Source: Rossellomorea sp. AcN35-11 (GTDB taxonomy: Bacteria; Bacillota; Bacilli; Bacillales; Bacillaceae_B). From it: a stretch of 64,000 bases of DNA. This document shows positions 33,326-42,045 of the stretch, piece after piece. Each line of letters starts with the position of its first letter. Position 1 is the first letter of the stretch. Where the stretch lies: positions 372,001 through 436,000 of the forward strand of contig CP128836.1 in NCBI GenBank assembly GCA_030388825.1, given 5' to 3'. Below the pieces are notes generated by a model. It made no database searches. It was not told the origin of the DNA and saw only the letters and a list, made by a program, of their open reading frames with translations. A program made the translations under genes and the position numbers.

Positions 33326-33720
33326 GGATAAAACCCCCCTTTCCGAACTGGTAAGGGGTTCCGTTTAGGGAGAGAAAATAGCAAATAGCATTATAAAGCA
33401 GGTCTAATCCGCATATGAATTAGACCTGCTTTATTTGTTGTTATAACAATGTTCTCATTCGTTTTGGGAGTGAATTAGCACATCAAATAGCACCTTAATT
33501 AACAAGCGTACAATAATAATTATTGTACAGCTTAAAAATGAGGTGCTAATTAGGGTGTTAAATGACTTGTCAATTCGCATCCTGTTCTTGCGGATATGAG
33601 CCTCTATTGAGGAATTGTGTGATACAATTGTAAATAATGGATATTCCATTAAAGGGCAGGTTAATGGAATAAACGAAACTTAAATAATGAGGATTTCGTC
33701 TAATAGCAAAGAGTTTTTTT
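33326..33720. other. hairpin-rich noncoding island
   Basis: About 390 bp without a convincing gene. It holds a terminator-like stem at 33395-33433 (AAAGCAGGTCTAAT with its complement), a nested cruciform at 33488-33548 (arms TAGCACCT/AGGTGCTA around a perfect 21-bp palindrome at 33508-33528), and a 10-bp stem ATTCCATTAA/TTAATGGAAT at 33643-33670. TGA-TACAAT at 33623-33628 may be the promoter of the next gene. Confidence 0.55.
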
Positions 33721-33736
33721 GAAAAGGGGGATTGTA

Positions 33737-33964
33737 ATGAATTCTCAAACTTATATGTTGTTAGGATGGCTAAGTATTCTTACCAGTGGAGTCATTTATA
33801 CTTTAGAGCGACTAACGAATGCAATTGTGTTTGTTGGTGTAAATGTTAGTGATGAAATGTTCTCATCTCAACCAGCTTCAACGTCTCTCACTGGCAATTT
33901 GTTTTTCATTTTATTTTTGTTTTTAAGCATTTGGTTCTTCTATAAATCCAAGAAAGTAAAATGA
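33737..33964 (+). CDS. small two-TM membrane protein
   Basis: 75 residues, ATG behind AAAAGGGGGATTGTA. Two hydrophobic helices (about 7-35 and 52-70) with a short outer loop and a KSKKVK end. Function unknown. Confidence 0.65.
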   Translation: MNSQTYMLLGWLSILTSGVIYTLERLTNAIVFVGVNVSDEMFSSQPASTSLTGNLFFILFLFLSIWFFYKSKKVK

Positions 33965-34056
33965 TTTGTAGTGCCGTTTGTTGGACAAAGTGGTTACCAC
34001 CTCCTTGTTCAAGAAAAGGGTGCTTTAACGGAATAAGAAGTTAATAAAGACATAAA

Positions 34057-34088
34057 AACCCAGAGTCATTAGCTCTGGGTTTTTTACT
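34057..34088 (+). terminator. rho-independent terminator
   Basis: AACCCAGAG pairs with CTCTGGGTT, followed by TTTT. Confidence 0.85.
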
Positions 34089-34169
34089 GTTAAATATAGT
34101 GCTATTTACATCACTATTTCTGCTGCTAATTGGGGGTAGTTGACGAACCTCTTAATTTAAGAGAAGAAT

Positions 34170-35270
34170 TTACTTTTCAGAATCTAAATACTCCCACTTC
34201 TCGTTAAGAACAAATTCGTATATACGAGCAGATTGAACGTCCGAATATCCTAAAATTTCTTGTAATTTATCCAAATCTTTAAATTTATTATAATGTCTTA
34301 CTCCGAAACTATGACGAAGCTTATGGGCTGTAAGAAGGGGCTTATCAAAGGCCTGTGAGTATTTTTCGATCATGTTCTGAATTGCTCTTTTGGTTATTGC
34401 CTGTCCAGGGGATTGCTGGTTTGTTAAAAATAAAGAGTATTGATTTTCAGATGGTTCGTATTGTTCAGTACGCATGTTCAAATATCTCTGTAAATCAGAA
34501 GATGCCCGTTCTGTTAAATCTATACCAATGGATTTTCCACTTTTCCTCGAAACATGTAATATCCCTTTATCTAAATCAACGTCATTCATTGAAAGGTTTG
34601 CGACTTCTGCAGCTGTGATCCCTGTCTCTAACATTAACGAGATGATGGCCAAGTCACGTTCTTTATTCTCTTGGTGCCTTCGCCTGCTCAATTTTTTCAA
34701 GTTTGGAAGTTCACCATATCCTTTAATAATGAAATTCAAGTACTCCTCGATTTCATCTCCTACAAGAATACTCCTTCGAATTCTACTAGCAGAAACGACA
34801 GGGTCGTAGACGACATTTTCTACTTCGACTTCTTCTATAACGTTATGAGATAACAACGGCTCCATTTTCTCATCTTTAGCGACATAGGTTAACCAATAGA
34901 ACAACGCACGCAATGCAGCGAACTTTCGATGTATTGTTTGGTGATTTAATTTTTTTCCCTTCACCTTACGGCCGCCACGGTATTCTCGTTTATCTAGGTA
35001 GGATACATAGTCTTTTTGCACCTGACTTACCTTTAACTCTTCCAGTGTGTTGAGAGATATATGTTTAATTTCTTCAACGTCTGATATTCCTTCTTCAAGG
35101 ATCCACTCTAAAAAATCCTCAATATCTATTGCGTACCCCCGCAGAGTAGAAGGGGACAGGCTATGCAACTTACTCTTAAAGTAATCCTGGATGTACCCGG
35201 GGAACACCTTCATATGTCTAAACAAATATGTACGATCTTGCTCAGCAGTTTTTTTCAACAACTCAATCAC
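34170..35270 (-). CDS. XerS-like tyrosine recombinase with substituted catalytic residues
   Basis: 366 residues. The N-terminal SAM-like core-binding domain (LSPSTLRGYAIDIEDFLEWI) and C-terminal catalytic domain follow the Firmicutes XerS layout. Lys (about 243/246), HKLRHSF (His 316, Arg 319) and Tyr 351 are present. The first Arg of the catalytic set is replaced by Thr 219 (GITAAE instead of the usual GxRxxE), and the position usually His/Trp is Tyr 342 (LGY). It may be inactive, a DNA-binding protein, or unusual in mechanism. It would otherwise resolve replicon dimers. GTG start behind AAGGGTGAG. Confidence 0.85.
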   Translation of the reverse strand: MIELLKKTAEQDRTYLFRHMKVFPGYIQDYFKSKLHSLSPSTLRGYAIDIEDFLEWILEEGISDVEEIKHISLNTLEELKVSQVQKDYVSYLDKREYRGGRKVKGKKLNHQTIHRKFAALRALFYWLTYVAKDEKMEPLLSHNVIEEVEVENVVYDPVVSASRIRRSILVGDEIEEYLNFIIKGYGELPNLKKLSRRRHQENKERDLAIISLMLETGITAAEVANLSMNDVDLDKGILHVSRKSGKSIGIDLTERASSDLQRYLNMRTEQYEPSENQYSLFLTNQQSPGQAITKRAIQNMIEKYSQAFDKPLLTAHKLRHSFGVRHYNKFKDLDKLQEILGYSDVQSARIYEFVLNEKWEYLDSEK

Positions 35271-35496
35271 CTCACCCTTATAAAAGTACTAGATACATAC
35301 GTTCGGTTAATATCTATTTTACCAACAAAAAATAAATCTACCAAATACAGAAACAATTAGGAAAAAATTATCGCTCGTAATAGCCATTTCTTTTTATGAC
35401 CTTTACTATATTGTAGTAACAAGAAAATCTAGAATATATTTCAATTAATATAAATCGGTTTCGATTAATTTCAAAGGTTAGAGGGGCGACAGACAT

Positions 35497-36823
35497 ATGA
35501 ATAAAATGTTAATTAAAGGCGGCAATAAATTAAACGGAAAAGTAAGAATTAGTGGAGCGAAAAACAGCGCGGTTGCTATATTACCTGCTACCATTCTTTC
35601 AGATACACCCGTAAAGATTAATGGTTTACCAAATATTTCAGATGTGCATATTCTGACTGATTTATTAAATGATGTTGGAGGAGAAGCAACTCTTAATAAT
35701 AATACACTCACGTTAAACCCTGATGGGATGAACTTCAATCCCGTAAAAAAAGATAAAGCTCAAAAACTGAGAGCTTCCTATTATTTTATGGGAGCTATGT
35801 TAGGAAAATACAAAAAAGCGCAAATTGGCTTACCGGGAGGATGCCACTTAGGTCCTCGACCGATCGATCTGCACATCAAAGGATTCGAGGCTTTAGGTGC
35901 AAAGGTATCGGAAACAAATGATGGAGATATGTATCTTCACGCTGAAGAACTTCGCGGTGCTGATATCTACTTAGACTTTGCAAGCGTGGGTGCGACTATT
36001 AACATTATGCTTGCAGCCTCTAAAGCAAAAGGAAAAACTGTAATTACAAATGCTGCTCAGGAGCCAGAGATTGTCGATGTGGCCAATTTCTTAATGAGTA
36101 TGGGAGCAGACATTAAAGGCGCAGGAACAAACACCATTTCTATACAGGGAGTGGAGGAGCTAAAAGGGGAAGAACACACCATCATTCCTGACCGTATGGA
36201 AGCAGGTACTTATACTATTTTAGCTGCAGGCTATTGGAGAAAAAATTGTAATTGAAAACATAATCCCTGAACACTTAGAACCCCTATTCGCCAAGCTGAA
36301 AGAAATGGGAGCAAATTTATTTGTAGAAGAAGATCGCGTTACAGTAACAAGAACCAATGGACTGAAATCAGTTGACGTTACAACACAAGTTCACCCAGGA
36401 TTCCCAACTGATTTACAACAACCCTTCACAACTCTATTGAACGTCGCTGAAGGCAAAGGGACTGTCACAGATACTATTTATAACGAGCGTTTCAAACAAA
36501 TCCACGAGATCTCTAAAATGGGTGGAGACGGAAAAGTAAAAGGAAATACCGTTACCATCGCTGGCAAGAATCATCTTCATGGTGCAAAAGTGAAGGCCAG
36601 TGATTTAAGAGCCGGAGCCGCATTAGTGATTGCCGGCCTAATCGCAGAAGGTGTTACTGAGATCACAGGAGTTGAACATATTGAAAGAGGATACTCTGAG
36701 ATTGTAGAAAAACTTACGACTTTAGGAGCAACTATCTGGTATGAAACACAAGAGGAGTACCGCTTTTCCAAGCCTCAGTTTCGCAAGCCGATCCTAAGTA
36801 ATTTAAGTTTAGTCAACAGCTAA
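35497..36823 (+). pseudogene. murA: UDP-N-acetylglucosamine 1-carboxyvinyltransferase (MurA), one frameshift
   Basis: First committed step of peptidoglycan synthesis: transfer of enolpyruvate from PEP to UDP-GlcNAc. The start [20 protein letters not shown] and the catalytic loop [13 protein letters not shown] (Cys 116, the fosfomycin target) are intact; [10 protein letters not shown] and the C-terminal RAGAALVIAGL follow. The frame breaks near 36229 (GCAGGCTATT; removing one G gives LAAAIGEK). Repaired length is about 441 residues, slightly longer than usual. It is closest in feel to MurAB/MurZ-type proteins. ATG behind AGAGGGGCGACAGACAT. Chromosomes always carry murA, so this would be an extra copy. 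Confidence 0.85.
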
Positions 36824-36829
36824 TGGAAT

Positions 36830-36882
36830 TAAGAGCAAACAGGAGTCCTATCTAAGGAGGTCTTGCTTGCTCTTTCTTTACA
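36830..36882 (+). terminator. terminator-like hairpin
   Basis: AGAGCAA pairs with TTGCTCT around a purine-rich loop, followed by TTTCTTT, after murA. Confidence 0.5.
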
Positions 36883-36896
36883 CCTAAACAACGTGA

Positions 36897-37060
36897 TACA
36901 ATTATCTCAACACTTTATTAATTCATCTTTGCGTTATCTCACGAGAGATACCTTGTACACAAATAAAAAGCGTTTCTCTAAGCGTATAATTGAGTCTTAA
37001 AAGACCGGTTTATCCGTTTAAAGAAGCGCTTTTTTTGCGTTTCAAAAAAACTTTGGAGGG
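36897..37060 (+). promoter_or_regulatory. two-hairpin leader 6
   Basis: TGA-TACAAT (36897-36902), small hairpin TATCTC-ACGA-GAGATA (36935-36950), then AAAAGCGtTTCT paired with AGAAgCGCTTTT and TTTT (36966-37036). GCGTTTC (37037-37043) pairs with GAAGCGC of the 3' arm with one G-U. Confidence 0.7.
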
Positions 37061-37067
37061 ATTAACA

Positions 37068-37640
37068 ATGGAAAATTTTTTGGAGAAAGAATTCAAACAT
37101 CACAAGTGGTTTTTAGGAGGAGTTACTGTCGGGTATGCATTAGATTATTTCGCCAAAGGAGAGGGGTATTTAGATAAAAAGCTAACTCCAAAAAAGGAAA
37201 TGAGCCTGTTCGAAGAAGACAATTATGATGATGTTCTTCGTAGCAGCGATTATAGGGACCGAGCAACGTACAGACTAAGCAAAGAAGAAAAAGCTTACTT
37301 TCTAGAAAGAGTAGAATACTGGAGAGAAAGAAAAGAGAGAGAGCACAAAGAGTGGTTGGAAACAGAAATCGACCTAGAAAAAGGATTGAAGAGATTATTA
37401 GCTGGAAATTCTTATTATGATGTTTCTTATGCAGAAAGACAGCGAGATGTCTGGCGGGATAAGTATAACGATCAAGAAATGGTTTCAGTGTGGGAAGGGT
37501 ATGTAAAGGAAAGGATGCAAAGTAGAAATATGATAGATAACCTAATCTCCCTTCACCGGGACACCATCAAAACAAACGGAGATTTCCGTAAATTTGAAGA
37601 AATCTTAAGAACCGAAGTTTATGACAAGTTCCCAGCGTAA
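37068..37640 (+). CDS. hypothetical protein
   Basis: 190 residues, ATG behind TTGGAGGGATTAACA after leader 6. A weakly hydrophobic N-terminal part (FLGGVTVGYALDYF) and a long, highly charged helical rest (ERVEYWRERKEREHKEW). Soluble or peripheral. No family recognised. Confidence 0.7.
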   Translation: MENFLEKEFKHHKWFLGGVTVGYALDYFAKGEGYLDKKLTPKKEMSLFEEDNYDDVLRSSDYRDRATYRLSKEEKAYFLERVEYWRERKEREHKEWLETEIDLEKGLKRLLAGNSYYDVSYAERQRDVWRDKYNDQEMVSVWEGYVKERMQSRNMIDNLISLHRDTIKTNGDFRKFEEILRTEVYDKFPA

Positions 37641-37648
37641 AAATCACC

Positions 37649-37762
37649 TATAATATACATCTATTGCTGCATTAGATATATTCTAATTAACTAAAAAATA
37701 TTAACGAGAAGCACTCGGAAACTAACCACAGTTTTCGTGTGCTTTTTTGTTTATATAAGGAG
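37649..37762 (+). promoter_or_regulatory. leader 7: promoter and hairpin with U-run
   Basis: TATAAT at 37649-37654, with no clear extended TG. The hairpin AAGCACtcGGAAACT pairs with AGTTTTCgtGTGCTT and TTTTT (37709-37748). No post-U-run complement seen. Confidence 0.5.
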
Positions 37763-37775
37763 TGTATCTAACGCA

Positions 37776-38030
37776 ATGAGAATAGATGTTGAAAATCCGA
37801 TGGTGATAGATCTACTTTGGGACAGAAACAAAAGAGCAGTAGAACTAGAGAGCGTAGAAGACTTAGAAGAAGTAAATTGCAAAGTATGTAACGAACCATG
37901 GTTTCTTGAAGAAATCGGAGAAGGCATTGAGGAATCTCAACGATGGGAAGACCAGTATATATGCAGCAGAAAAGAGTGTTTAGAAACACATTATAAAGGT
38001 TGGTCTGAAACCGCTCAAAATAAATACTAA
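37776..38030 (+). CDS. small putative zinc-binding protein
   Basis: 84 residues. CKVC (about 35-38) and a later CSRKEC could bind zinc; acidic first half. AAGGAG is 14 nt before the ATG, an unusually long spacing, so the start is uncertain. Confidence 0.6.
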   Translation: MRIDVENPMVIDLLWDRNKRAVELESVEDLEEVNCKVCNEPWFLEEIGEGIEESQRWEDQYICSRKECLETHYKGWSETAQNKY

Positions 38031-38059
38031 CATCATAGATTCTTAGGAGGAATTCAATC

Positions 38060-38686
38060 ATGAAAACAAAACTATCAGTAATCACACTATTAAGCTCAAC
38101 TTTACTATTAGGCGCTTGCAGTGAGGCCAGTGTAAAGGAAGTATCCACAAACAAAACCGAAGAAACAGTTAAGACTAATAAAAAAGAAGAAGTCAAGAAT
38201 ACAGAAACCGTGATGTTCAATACCGGAGATGAAATGGTTGAATTAAAACTAAAGTCTGATTTCTATGGAGATAAGAAAGTTTACGTTCCTGAAGGCATGG
38301 AAGCAAAACATTCTGAGGAACAAGAAAATGAAAAATTTTCTTTGCGCCTTGAGGGAGAAGAAGGTGCATTAAAGGATGTAATCATTGCTTTCTGGGAAGA
38401 GGTACCATGGAAGCCAGGTTTAGAAAGGAATTTAAGGTGGTTTGATAGGCACATAAACTTCTCGAACGAATTACCATCAGAAGAAGTCATAGACCTTGAG
38501 AAGTACGGATTACAAGATAAGTTCGACAAAGGGTACAAACTAACTCACGGGGACACCATGTTGGTATACAAGGTGATGAAGTATAAAGGTCCAGAATTGT
38601 ACGAAGCGAGAGTATACATTGAGGACATGAAGAAATTCGATAATGATGAGTTCGTAATGACCATGTTCCAAAACATGGAGCAATAA
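38060..38686 (+). CDS. predicted lipoprotein
   Basis: 208 residues. The lipobox LLGAC (Cys about 20) predicts a lipid-anchored surface protein; a Lys/Glu/Thr linker leads to a folded domain rich in Trp and charged residues (WEEVPWKPGLERNLRWFD). TTAGGAGGAATTCAATC precedes the ATG. Function unknown. Confidence 0.8.
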   Translation: MKTKLSVITLLSSTLLLGACSEASVKEVSTNKTEETVKTNKKEEVKNTETVMFNTGDEMVELKLKSDFYGDKKVYVPEGMEAKHSEEQENEKFSLRLEGEEGALKDVIIAFWEEVPWKPGLERNLRWFDRHINFSNELPSEEVIDLEKYGLQDKFDKGYKLTHGDTMLVYKVMKYKGPELYEARVYIEDMKKFDNDEFVMTMFQNMEQ

Positions 38687-38687
38687 A

Positions 38688-38724
38688 AAAAAAGACCACG
38701 CTGCAAACTAAGCGTGGTCTTTTT
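38688..38724. terminator. bidirectional terminator
   Basis: AAAAGACCACGCT pairs with AGCGTGGTCTTTT. It overlaps the last codons of the leftward zinc-finger gene. Confidence 0.8.
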
Positions 38725-39202
38725 TGTTTTCTTTAGCATATTTCTGATAATGCTTAGAGCAATAACCCTTGGACTGATGAAAACGATCGCAGCCCGGGAA
38801 ATTGCAAATCCGCTCACCTTGTTCATTCAAAGTCACTTCTATTGTTTCTCTTTTACTTGTCGTCCCATTCCTCAACTGTTTATAATGCTTTCCACACCTA
38901 CCTTTAGCTTGAACAGAGCGAGTACACCCTTCAACTTCGCACACCCGGTGACCATTTATGATAAATTGTATAGCATCCACTTCTTTTAATTTTTCTAAAT
39001 GAGTAGTACAAAGGGGAATACCCTCTAGAGAATAACTATCACAATCTTCCACCTTACATATTACTTTTGAGGTATTCTGCTGCGACTTAACGTAATTGGC
39101 ATCTCCGTATTTTCTCCATCTTTGATAATGTTTAGAGCACATATTTTTTACAGCGGCTTTCTTATTGCAATACTCAACATTACATATACGTAGACCGTCC
39201 AT
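38708..39202 (-). CDS. protein with four tandem C-x(4)-C...C-x2-H zinc fingers
   Basis: 164 residues made of four repeats of about 35-40 residues: CNVEYC...CSKHY, CKVEDC...CTTHL, CEVEGC...CGKHY, CNFPGC...CSKHY. Each can bind one zinc with three Cys and one His. Between them are basic helices (QRWRKYG, KQLRNG). Such repeats occur in phage and plasmid proteins and likely bind nucleic acid. The start ATG 39202 follows AAGGAGATTGAA; the longer frame to 39241 has no ribosome site. Confidence 0.75.
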   Translation of the reverse strand: MDGLRICNVEYCNKKAAVKNMCSKHYQRWRKYGDANYVKSQQNTSKVICKVEDCDSYSLEGIPLCTTHLEKLKEVDAIQFIINGHRVCEVEGCTRSVQAKGRCGKHYKQLRNGTTSKRETIEVTLNEQGERICNFPGCDRFHQSKGYCSKHYQKYAKENKKDHA

Positions 39203-39283
39203 TTCAATCTCCTTATCTTTTATTTGATATGATTTTATCACTTAGGTTAGTAGAGAAACAAAGGAATTAATAAGATAGTATGT

Positions 39284-39446
39284 TACAATAAAATAAATCA
39301 TGTTTAATTTTTTATCTGCACATCTTATGAAAGGTGAGCGCCATATCTTTAAGAATACGCCGATCCGAGCGTCCAAAGCTGCACTATGCAGAATCTTTGA
39401 ATGTTGGGATGGGCGTTTTTTATTATGCCCAAACAAAAACTAGGAG
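39284..39446 (+). promoter_or_regulatory. two-hairpin leader 8
   Basis: TGT-TACAAT (39284-39289), small hairpin CATCTT-ATGA-AAGGTG (about 39321-39335), then ACGCCgATCC paired with GGATgGGCGT with an inner CAAAG/CTTTG and CTGCA/TGCAG stem, and TTTTTT (39356-39420). GCCCA after the U-run pairs perfectly with TGGGC of the 3' arm. Confidence 0.75.
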
Positions 39447-39453
39447 GGAAAGT

Positions 39454-39915
39454 ATGAAAAAAGAACACGAAAAATTACTGCAGAAATTTAAGAGGTGCAT
39501 TGATGAAAGGGATCTAAGAGCTATGGATAACAATTTATACACATATCTAAATAACTACTGTAGCTTTATTGCTCATTACAACATCTCAGGATTTAAACAA
39601 TATTACCAAGATGAGAAATTTTTGATATTCGTTGATCACTTTATTAATCCTCCATTCGGCCTACCACTTACTTATACAAGCGGAATTCCGGAGCAAGATG
39701 AGGTTAATACCATTAATCAAGAGATGATCAACTATGTAACAAAACACTTAAAGCAAATCAAATTCGAATTTGAGAACAAAGAATACTCCAGGAAGATTAA
39801 ATTATTAAAACAATTGGCGGAGGAAGTTGGCTATGAAGTAAAGCCGAAAGGGACACTGGATGTTATGGACCTAGATACAATCATCAACGAAGATGGCCAG
39901 TTAGCACTCATTTAA
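39454..39915 (+). CDS. hypothetical protein
   Basis: 153 residues, ATG behind TAGGAGGGAAAGT after leader 8. Mostly helical and basic at the N-terminus. It is 12 nt before the DUF6884-like gene, so in the same operon. No domain recognised. Confidence 0.7.
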   Translation: MKKEHEKLLQKFKRCIDERDLRAMDNNLYTYLNNYCSFIAHYNISGFKQYYQDEKFLIFVDHFINPPFGLPLTYTSGIPEQDEVNTINQEMINYVTKHLKQIKFEFENKEYSRKIKLLKQLAEEVGYEVKPKGTLDVMDLDTIINEDGQLALI

Positions 39916-39927
39916 GGAGAGATAGCA

Positions 39928-40833
39928 GTGAAGCGAATAGCATTTGTTACAGAATCGAAGAACCGACCAGAGAAACCCATGCCAGCGTATCAATTTTACG
40001 CCGGCCCCAATAATCGATGGGTGAAAGGCATAGTCGATTATATGGAAGCCCGGGAGTTTCCACATGAACACATTTACTTTTTAAGTCTTGTTAAAGAAGA
40101 AGTCATTCACTATGAGCAAGAAATTAGTTCAGAAGATTACGAAGCGGTAGAATACTATTCTTCGAAAAAGAAATCAAAACTCACTCAACAAATCAAACAA
40201 TTATTAAAATCTTACACAGACGAACACAACGGACAAATATATGTGGAACTACACCTGTCGAGGAGCAACTATTCATTCCTTACTAGGATTTTAGAAGATA
40301 TGGATATTCCATATCATGTAGAAGCAGACGGAATTCCACTCGGACCGAAGCAGACTCACTATAAGCAACTGATCCAGGAAGAATTGGATAGGAAGAGGAT
40401 TAGAGAAATTCAACGCGAGAAATGGTCGCTGACTTCTCTGATTAAAGAGAAGACCCCACAGGAGGCCAAACACATTTTAGATACCTTTGCACCCAAAGCA
40501 AAGTTATTCGGGGTAGAAGACCTCTTCCAGGAACTCAGAGACAACCTCAAGAAACACTATCAAGCCGATAGGGATATGAGGAAGGCTCGAGAGGAAGCAG
40601 ACGAGTTAGCCATAAAAGAAGATACTACAGGAGAGCTGGAAGACTTCTTCCGTAATCAATATTCCATCAGTAACTTATTTGAGGATATAGACCAGTATGA
40701 GAATCTGAAAAGCAAATATGGTAAAGCGATTGCCAAGCTACAACGGGCGTTAATTAAGAGAGAATACGAATCTCAGAATCGACACAAGCTACAAGGCACC
40801 TTATTAAAAATACAAATTGCATTATTGAAATAA
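39928..40833 (+). CDS. DUF6884-like protein
   Basis: 301 residues, GTG start behind AAGGAGAGATAGCA. The N-terminal half (VTESKNRPEKPMPAYQFY, then YFLSLVKEEV, ISSEDYEAVEYY) has the order of DUF6884 domains, often found near nucleic-acid-modification genes. The C-terminal half is a long charged helical region. Followed by a beta-class DNA methyltransferase, which fits a DNA-related role; that is inference. Confidence 0.6.
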   Translation: MKRIAFVTESKNRPEKPMPAYQFYAGPNNRWVKGIVDYMEAREFPHEHIYFLSLVKEEVIHYEQEISSEDYEAVEYYSSKKKSKLTQQIKQLLKSYTDEHNGQIYVELHLSRSNYSFLTRILEDMDIPYHVEADGIPLGPKQTHYKQLIQEELDRKRIREIQREKWSLTSLIKEKTPQEAKHILDTFAPKAKLFGVEDLFQELRDNLKKHYQADRDMRKAREEADELAIKEDTTGELEDFFRNQYSISNLFEDIDQYENLKSKYGKAIAKLQRALIKREYESQNRHKLQGTLLKIQIALLK

Positions 40834-41100
40834 GAAGGGATGGTCTATGAAACATACTAATAAAAGACGTAGAAAAATTCTCTAATCTAGGTGTGAAAGG
40901 GTAACAAAGAACACATGGAGTGAAGGACGATCCTTGTGAGTTTCTCTTTGTTTGAGTCCATTGATGACCTTGCCCCCACTCAACTCTCTATCGAGAAAAG
41001 TAGCACAACCATAAATCCTTCCATATGTTTGTGGTTGCAGGAAGAACGCAGACTTCTACCTTTTCCGTGATCAATTAATATTTGAGACCGGAAAGGGAGA
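40834..41100 (+). ncRNA. structured leader region with 12-residue ORF
   Basis: ATG 40847 opens MKHTNKRRRKIL (stop 40883-40885). Downstream are several stems: AACAAAGAA/TTCTCTTTGTT around AAGGA..TCCTT, CAACCA/TGGTTG near 41008-41038, and GAAG/CTTC. It is either a cis-regulatory leader of the methyltransferase gene or a small RNA. No promoter was identified. Confidence 0.4.
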
Positions 41101-41106
41101 TTTTCT

Positions 41107-41919
41107 ATGAAACTTGGACAATTCGAATTAAACAATTTATATACAGAAGATAATGTAGAAGCACTAAAAAAAATACCACCCAACAGCATTGATTTGACGA
41201 TTACAAGCCCTCCATACGATGACCTGCGTGATTACAATGGGTATTCATTGAACCTAGATGAATTAGTCCCATTATTACACCGGGCCACTAAAGTAGGAGG
41301 AGTAGTCGTTTGGGTAGTAGCTGACAAAACAGAAAACGGTAGTGAATCCGGAAGCAGCTTCAAACAAGCCCTGAAGTTCATGGAAGTTGGTTTTAATCTT
41401 CATGACACTATGATCTATGAGAAGGATTCCACTTGTTTTCCTAACCCTAAAAGGTATCATCAAATCTTTGAGTACATGTTTGTTTTTTCAAAGGGAGCAC
41501 CAAAGACCGCGAACCTTATTAAAGACAGAAAGAATAAACATGTAGGTGATTTCCTTAAAGGAGGAGAAAGAACAAAGGACGGCCAACTCATTTACAGAAG
41601 AAGAGGAAGTAAGATAGAGGAGTATGGAGCTCGCAATAACATTTGGAAATATAATGTCGGGTATATGAAATCTTCGAAAGATAAGATTGCTTATGAACAT
41701 CCGGCCATTATGCCTGAAAAGTTAGCCGAGGATCACATTTTATCTTGGTCTAATCCTGGTGATGTTGTTTTAGATGTATTTAGCGGGAGCGGGACCGCAG
41801 CGAAGATGGCTTATCTTAACGATAGACACTACCTCGGTTTTGATATCTCGGAAGAATATAATAAATTAGCAGCTAAAAGGATCCGACGATTCCAAAATCA
41901 AATAAGTTTAAGTATCTAA
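41107..41919 (+). CDS. beta-class DNA methyltransferase (N4-cytosine or N6-adenine)
   Basis: 270 residues. The catalytic motif TSPPY (33-37) comes first and the SAM motif FSGSGT (225-230) last, with HPAIMPEKL (198-206) before it: the permuted beta-class order. TSPPY is typical of N4-cytosine methyltransferases, although N6-adenine activity cannot be excluded. Orphan: no nuclease adjacent. AAAGGGAGATTTTCT precedes the ATG. Third DNA methyltransferase of this window. Confidence 0.88.
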   Translation: MKLGQFELNNLYTEDNVEALKKIPPNSIDLTITSPPYDDLRDYNGYSLNLDELVPLLHRATKVGGVVVWVVADKTENGSESGSSFKQALKFMEVGFNLHDTMIYEKDSTCFPNPKRYHQIFEYMFVFSKGAPKTANLIKDRKNKHVGDFLKGGERTKDGQLIYRRRGSKIEEYGARNNIWKYNVGYMKSSKDKIAYEHPAIMPEKLAEDHILSWSNPGDVVLDVFSGSGTAAKMAYLNDRHYLGFDISEEYNKLAAKRIRRFQNQISLSI

Positions 41920-41923
41920 AGTT

Positions 41924-41957
41924 TAGCTTCCGTACTAATGTACGGAAGCTTTTTATT
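41924..41957 (+). terminator. rho-independent terminator
   Basis: AGCTTCCGTAC pairs with GTACGGAAGCT, followed by TTTTATTT. Confidence 0.85.
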
Positions 41958-42045
41958 TCTATGCACACCGATTATTCCATATAGTGACAATACACTGAAC
42001 AAGTGGTAGGCTATATACGGATGAGCAGAAAGGATGAAGGTAACG

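Noticed and set aside
34355-34853. Plus-strand frames inside the XerS-like gene
   Set aside because: Antisense shadows with no ribosome sites; the leftward gene has full domain support.
41275-41700. Minus-strand frames within the beta-class methyltransferase
   Set aside because: No ribosome sites and complete motif support for the plus-strand gene.
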